This document shows positions 17,801 through 18,870 of a stretch of DNA of 18,870 nt, piece by piece. The stretch is from JBDHWG01 sp046328525 (GTDB lineage Bacteria > Chloroflexota > Anaerolineae > Epilineales > JAHCIE01). Where the stretch lies: positions 1 through 18,870 of the forward strand of contig JAXLWK010000020.1 in the NCBI GenBank assembly GCA_046328525.1, in the 5' to 3' direction. Below the pieces are notes generated by a model. It saw only the letters and a list, made by a program, of their open reading frames with translations. It was not told the DNA's origin and searched no databases. A program made the translations under genes and the position numbers. The stretch's first letter is position 1; each line of letters begins with the position of its first letter.

Positions 17801-18472
17801 ATCGGCAGCGGCGCCGAACAGGTGCTGCTCGGGCCGGGCGTCTACCGCGAGCCGTTCTCCCTCGTCAGCGGCGTCCAGGTCATCGGCGCCGGCGCAGACG
17901 CGACCCTCGTGACCGGCGGCCCGATGTCGCCGACGGCCATCGTCCAGGCCGACGGCATCAGCGGGGCGCGGCTGGCGCGCCTGACCGTCGCAGGCAGCGG
18001 CGCGGGCATCGGCGTGAACCTCAAGAACAACGCCCGCGCTGTCAGCGTCACCCGCGCCATCCTTCGGGACACGCAAGACGCTATCCGCGTCGAGGGCGGC
18101 GACTCGGCCGCTCCGCTGCGCGTCGTGAACACCACTGTAGTCAACACCACCAACGGCGTCAGCGCCCCCAACTGCGGCGTGGTGGAGGCGCGCAACACCG
18201 TCTTCGCCTTCAACCAGGGCGCGGCGCTCAATCTCCAGACGTGCGCCGCCACGCGGCTGCATACCTACAACCTGTTCTGGCGCAACGGCCACGATCTCGT
18301 CCTCGACGGAAACGCGGTGGATGCGCCTGGGGCCGGCGAAGTCTTCGCCGATCCGCGCTTCGAGGACCCGTCGCGCCACGACTACCGCCCGCAAGTGGGG
18401 TGGGCGGGCCCCCGCCCCCCGGCCCCCCCCCCCCCCCCACGGCAACGCAATCGTTACAGAATTTCCAGATAA
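8873..18472 (+). CDS. Giant multi-domain surface protein (TSP3, Ig-like, FG-GAP, VCBS, Kelch, beta-helix), downstream part
   Basis: 3199 aa from GTG 8873; the native frame continues upstream to 8717 and across the IS. Residues 1-28 (RRRR, hydrophobic core, PLAQA) act as an export signal or anchor. Thrombospondin-3 Ca-binding DxDxDG repeats lie at about 98-215 and 1053-1196. A hydrophobic cluster is at about 758-873. Ig-like modules fill 1342-1583 (DAVGNQS, VDNTAPG). Seven FG-GAP blades (GDVNGDGLADLLIG type) span about 1610-2006, and six VCBS repeats (GDFDGDGRADLA type) about 2093-2401. A first beta-helix segment is at about 2403-2565, six Kelch-like repeats (YRYDVLTNSWSQ type) at 2570-2860, and a second beta-helix at 2936-3173. 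No SD precedes GTG 8873. The role is probably adhesion or surface structure; no catalytic motif is visible. The last 26 residues are doubtful because of a C16 run. Confidence 0.85.
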   Translation: MRRRRALYAVVVVTVIASMLATPLAQASQVVRFRERTQAQESLPDALSTLDLTDSPRQPDRVTALAAEFRAPHPAPQSGAATPASLTSAVADCGTLPEGVDPNGDDDGDGLSNKTERCLGTDYRLADTDGDGITDTLELQGFTVTANGVTQTWTTDPLQRDSNHDGMDDGQEWNAKWLAADPAGLDSDGDGIPNAWDDDNDNDGVPDNTDLSPYTALPYRPAYQITIAKPGDVSHKDTYVYLDVQVQPQDLSHLRYTTTFLDWPYDNQAQIQDLDNSTDDIKLIPMLALTSTTRLSLAAQYGATVKPSADGSFRYLVPLSPVESNGAVSAFEARLAFTPAESATPLRLADARLGWLTQAKLDQQKCVAYSGTTCATWGVDTTESVVVSYYEPSLRVTGMTVGESADVQVALFGAPSAPEVGGSGPDEAREIFNLVSGMGMSYLAALQPDLSTVVKRFNDATTPVTETWGVAAPVKTAYSTYAHRDAALAATTMTTTQTFLGANYSSALTPTLVVAYQETAGSLSLEAGANGGVTITDSADSLGLDVALSYNALAAVRQVQVQMYGHTAAPAGGPAWRALTMNGALGELDRRYQAFGTDKSAERYIKALFLTWYAGLVKFVAVNGKPLVQAQADDATIFDQLNRPAQNDLPGYAAAAYALDELAADVDQQGATAGFQQWQAATWGQSPALREGAVPIVRAFGGVATMALPYLRFIPQGIRWAARTAASNLTEAAEVASETTGAGEEAAEAAASSAKALGRIAVVIAVVATVIELVTIWSSFHGYSDDVSHMQTDVELSSDIAATIIAVLQLVLALVLLAVADTGVGLLVEVVLAVLLYLIVALITGDWNPLHTYSYLTSWLSDFLVTFAFYAQLPTSNAVASGPLSLTLGDQNAGTVAGNAVTFGAALTTTVEVGPGDDEWNWVYSRAGSAADVAQSYAYAQWSSSDAQTTYGQGNCVMDGTSEKCASAVTAAFTPAQAARNAAIHVTSSVAFSLRYQKCWWAVLVRVCSADSAVDSSPKPDDADAWAQATQPLTLDVLPNTVGGLWTWDGITNPDADGDGVPDAQEAALGLDPTKWDTDGDGLSDGWELQNRATLGTDPTKADTDGDGLSDRLEIILGTSVAVADSDKDGLLDGEEVCHVDASGATPRLVGGWLVSPAGKRAGAAYRICSNPLDPDADSDELQDGQERAFGLSPFGANTAPRLRAAIQGPTTQHAGATLTALKPGGALTGQFQLADQIATTLDKPLQLCAPNTDFAAPTLTATQPSTGYTPPTPSVQTITGQACAVWDLSQKPLYSGEALTVTWQATALAGGSRNSALSLNMAYADPTDASTKVVSRTLPVVIDAVAPTISIGAPAANAAIKGASFVVGGQAADDITWVSQVQVSVDGVAPWQTAGGAESWAWTWSPLPKDGPYTVRARALDAVGNQSAEATAAVVVDNTAPGASFSGLTDGQVLNSLIKDSLGGASVSLQGSATDVLSGASAVAGVQAVELSIDGRPWQTVLEKRAPYPQTANWSWTWKLDAKASGKHTLAVRAVDGLGHVGGPQTRSVVVDLLPPTVNIANSVTDVPAGRPIALVGHADDTGYVPLPARPAPLEAVVDSVVSATVQLAPDAEGDLAGATVVWLGDVNGDGRADAAVGLPAARNGAGRVVILNGKPGGWPVPPAMQALSASESSLAASQTAAFGQYLAPAGDVNGDGLADLLIGDPANELVYVVFGQTGPLGQDWDVTQLKERSQAGRGVVFTTSAGGDSVGALMAAAGDVNGDGVGDLLIGADNGAHQGHLYLVAGRRRWTSQVRDVTADASAVLPLNLSGAGFSGVGDVNGDQVADFAVADPNNSLGGGAAVYLFLGSPTFGAPRTGSAPQPLDRSRAAAALPGDTPLGAQIVPLGDVNRDGLADFIYSSGAAPRLVLGRSSGAWAPSLTFSGYSPAPSGVIAAAGDLNADGYNDIVLGTAANTAYIIHGAASLPATPDIAATLTSVGRVASAPFAAGADLNCDLSSDLLILPSTATTPKASEPNFGRMPHISEAALPVGATFGGGGAAPYSRVSARDVETPHGASLPSVAAQPPFSGAWFATTPHNLSDFLVTDSNHFAYVNDLDGDSRADLWVGLNGAWDARLSRGRQSDGSIAFEKVSVGLPAPDEYNVLGYLRGDFDGDGKLDAAANLKGNNDVYLGQGLVNGQLAFLHAYSNVALGSPQSSAALSSMAGDFDGDHKADIATYAGEEWFFYKSQGLTDPERVQFTRMSTNLGSFCNGNAGAIGQGDFDGDGRLDLVCYQNSTWDFRLARGVVNGILTFDAVSSDVGDIPMTPGFFAYAAATADYNGDGRADLAVYNANANAWDIRISMPTATGLHFERVGNNLDGSEAAYTSVVGFQGDFDGDGRADLARWATAANNWELRLSACPQYLYVDDDYGAGQANDGHTWGVDAFGDIRPAVMAAQAGSTIQVASGVYAPFEIGQFKDGLSIVGLDPDAVFVQGDPEISIHDAVSVRLSGLTRRGAAGVGVRLAAAGLEEFRRPGASTLLDRVVIQDAAQGIVMDPQSALTMRDSTIVAPISGQGHISVTAGTPSASKFSPWERLPAPAPAVAGTIAAAGGAIYALPSATPPFALYRYDVLTNSWSQRASMPDGGRTQLTYSAVGASDGALYVASVGVDVACAQTTCPARSVFYRYQPSTDTWQPLSDALFPGQSTYLYPPPALTSDGAGSLYAVSPMDSGLYRYDIASGAAVRLTTLPDDLNLVHGSSIAWAKGVVYIAPAFENQSWHAYNLAANTFQTLTDAPLPIGASAPAWDGADTIYARSSVTFGSSSLLAYSIAGKTWAAIPYTLLPAPGGFTRQGAYLYVSTPGGPSQNAFMRYGPLGVYPRQLTLDHVALVAPAAAAAPQWINLSAGFGDFDTLGSQWVGGGSWSPAPPGPPLAFDAARFVDGVHGVYRAGAGSALTAGYRTYRAAAHVSPTYCATCRNDGYAWGQDAFASIQAAIGSGAEQVLLGPGVYREPFSLVSGVQVIGAGADATLVTGGPMSPTAIVQADGISGARLARLTVAGSGAGIGVNLKNNARAVSVTRAILRDTQDAIRVEGGDSAAPLRVVNTTVVNTTNGVSAPNCGVVEARNTVFAFNQGAALNLQTCAATRLHTYNLFWRNGHDLVLDGNAVDAPGAGEVFADPRFEDPSRHDYRPQVGWAGPRPPAPPPPPRQRNRYRISR
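15026..15053. repeat. Perfect 28-bp palindrome (REP-like unit) inside the giant ORF
   Basis: The arm GTAGAGACGCCCC (15026-15038), a central AT and the complementary arm (15041-15053) form a perfect palindrome. It is translated in frame as VETPHGASL within a loose linker between the FG-GAP and VCBS regions. Palindromes of the form GTAGAGACG...CGTCTCTAC are, as far as I recall, dispersed repeats in cyanobacterial and Chloroflexota genomes, so this may be one such unit inserted without breaking the frame. Confidence 0.7.
18402..18438. repeat. GC-only tract with C16 homopolymer near the giant ORF's 3' end
   Basis: GGGCGGG at 18402-18408 is followed by C5, G, C6, GG and then C16 (18423-18438). 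The tract encodes a GPRPPAPPPPP tail that does not look like the end of a beta-helix domain. Its length sets the reading frame of the last 10 to 17 codons. It could be a slippage (phase-variable) site, a four-stranded G-rich structure on the minus strand, or an assembly or sequencing error. Confidence 0.75.
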
Positions 18473-18487
18473 CGGAGTAAGGAACCA

Positions 18488-18870
18488 GTGACCACGCAAC
18501 CGACCAACCCACCGACCGGCGGCTTCCGCCTGTCCGGCCTCGCCCTCACCGGCATCATCATCCTGGCGCTGCTGCTCGGCCTGCTGCTCGGCGCGCTTGT
18601 CGGCGGCGCCGGCGGCTTCCTCGCCGGACGCAACACAGCGCGCGCCGCCGCAACGCTCCTGCCCAACGCCCAGGCGCAGCCGAGCAGCCCGGCGGCCCTG
18701 TCCGGCGGCACGACCCCGCAGACGCAGCCTGGCGGCAACCGCCAGACCCAGCCCGGCGGCACGACCCCGCAGACGCAGCCTGGCGGCAACCGCCAGACCC
18801 AGCCCGGCGGGGCTAACCCGCAGACGCCCTTCGGCGGCCGCGGCAACCGCCAGACCCCGCCGAGCGGCGC
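18488..18870 (+). CDS. Membrane-anchored protein with PQTQPGG repeats (start only, runs off the window)
   Basis: The open frame from GTG 18488 (MTTQPTNPPTGGFRLSGLAL) continues without a stop to the end of the window, at least 127 residues. Residues about 15-46 form one glycine-rich membrane segment (IIILALLLGLLLGALVGGAGGF). A low-complexity linker with tandem PQTQPGG/NRQTQPGG repeats follows. The start is supported by GGAG at 18474-18477 and an AAGGA closer in at 18479-18483. It lies 15 nt after the giant ORF's stop. In one alternative frame after the C run, the giant ORF's stop would overlap this start as GTGA, a sign of coupling. The layout fits a protein anchored in the membrane with a flexible stalk outside. 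The functional domain is beyond the window, so no function is assigned. Confidence 0.75.
   Translation, partial: MTTQPTNPPTGGFRLSGLALTGIIILALLLGLLLGALVGGAGGFLAGRNTARAAATLLPNAQAQPSSPAALSGGTTPQTQPGGNRQTQPGGTTPQTQPGGNRQTQPGGANPQTPFGGRGNRQTPPSG
18704..18860 (+). repeat. 51-bp tandem repeat (two exact copies plus a decayed third)
   Basis: Copies at 18704-18754 and 18755-18805 are identical and encode GGTTPQTQPGGNRQTQP. Each holds two shorter related units. A third, diverged copy begins at 18806 (GGANPQTPFGG). Exact identity at DNA level indicates recent expansion and possible length variation between strains. Confidence 0.85.

Larger units (their letters stand above)
6836..18472 (+). other. Reconstructed giant surface-protein gene, interrupted by the insertion sequence
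   Basis: Deleting the insertion sequence (7664-8710) and one ACCCCA copy joins the codons ending ACC CCA at 7663 to ATC at 8717. The frames match on both sides and no stop lies between 8717 and 8873. The result is one ORF of about 3527 aa. The junction peptide contains AAVGGAALAATAAALAWALV, a membrane segment, then VRRRR, then a third segment ALYAVVVVTVIASMLATPL. With RKIR and RRRR inside, this gives an N-in, three-pass anchor that places the 240-residue LppX-like domain and the large C-terminal part outside the cell. Confidence 0.88.

Noticed and set aside
16834..18480. Second plus-strand open frame overlapping the Kelch and beta-helix region
   Set aside because: It is Arg-rich low-quality sequence in the +1 frame of a gene with well-formed domains. 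Only its last dozen codons matter, as a possible alternative tail after the C run.

Overview
The window is high-GC, densely coding bacterial DNA that looks like Chloroflexota (Chloroflexi). Three things suggest this: a very large regulator fusing SARP/BTAD, NB-ARC and TPR parts, huge secreted proteins built of Ig-like, thrombospondin-3 and propeller modules, and a secreted protein ending in a YRLYLPTV-type motif. The assignment is inference from style, not from a marker gene.

Layout. Positions 1-663 hold two diverged C-terminal pieces of metallo-beta-lactamase-fold hydrolases in tandem: one running in from the left edge, the other truncated at its 5' end. An imperfect hairpin and a sigma70-like promoter lie between them. 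Positions 719-4192 (minus strand) encode a SARP/BTAD-NB-ARC-TPR transcriptional regulator. The 234-bp divergent intergenic region that follows carries a good minus-strand promoter for the regulator. On the plus side it carries a set of 11/22-bp-spaced direct repeats ending 8 bp before a -10 box, the classical layout of a SARP-activated promoter.

From 4427 to the right edge everything is on the plus strand and reads as one operon: a 74-aa conserved-looking small protein, a 717-aa secreted CBM9/Ig-like protein, a giant surface protein, and the start of a membrane-anchored protein with PQTQPGG repeats. The spacings are short (12, 18 and 15 nt).

The central observation is that the giant gene is split by a 1047-bp insertion sequence (7664-8710; perfect 17-bp terminal inverted repeats, 6-bp ACCCCA target duplication, 332-aa DDE transposase). 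Removing the element and one copy of the duplication joins the 276-aa upstream ORF in frame with the 9.6-kb downstream ORF. The restored protein is about 3527 aa, with three transmembrane segments around an outer LppX-like domain, followed by a huge exported part. That part contains two thrombospondin-3 calcium-binding stretches, a mid-protein cluster of hydrophobic segments, Ig-like modules, a seven-blade FG-GAP propeller, a six-repeat VCBS region, and two beta-helix segments separated by a Kelch-like propeller. The downstream half keeps a GTG followed by a signal-peptide-like sequence, so it could still be made and exported alone.

Two further oddities lie in the giant ORF: a perfect 28-bp palindrome tolerated in frame at 15026-15053, and a C16 homopolymer at 18423-18438 that decides which of three C-terminal tails is made, or else is an assembly error.
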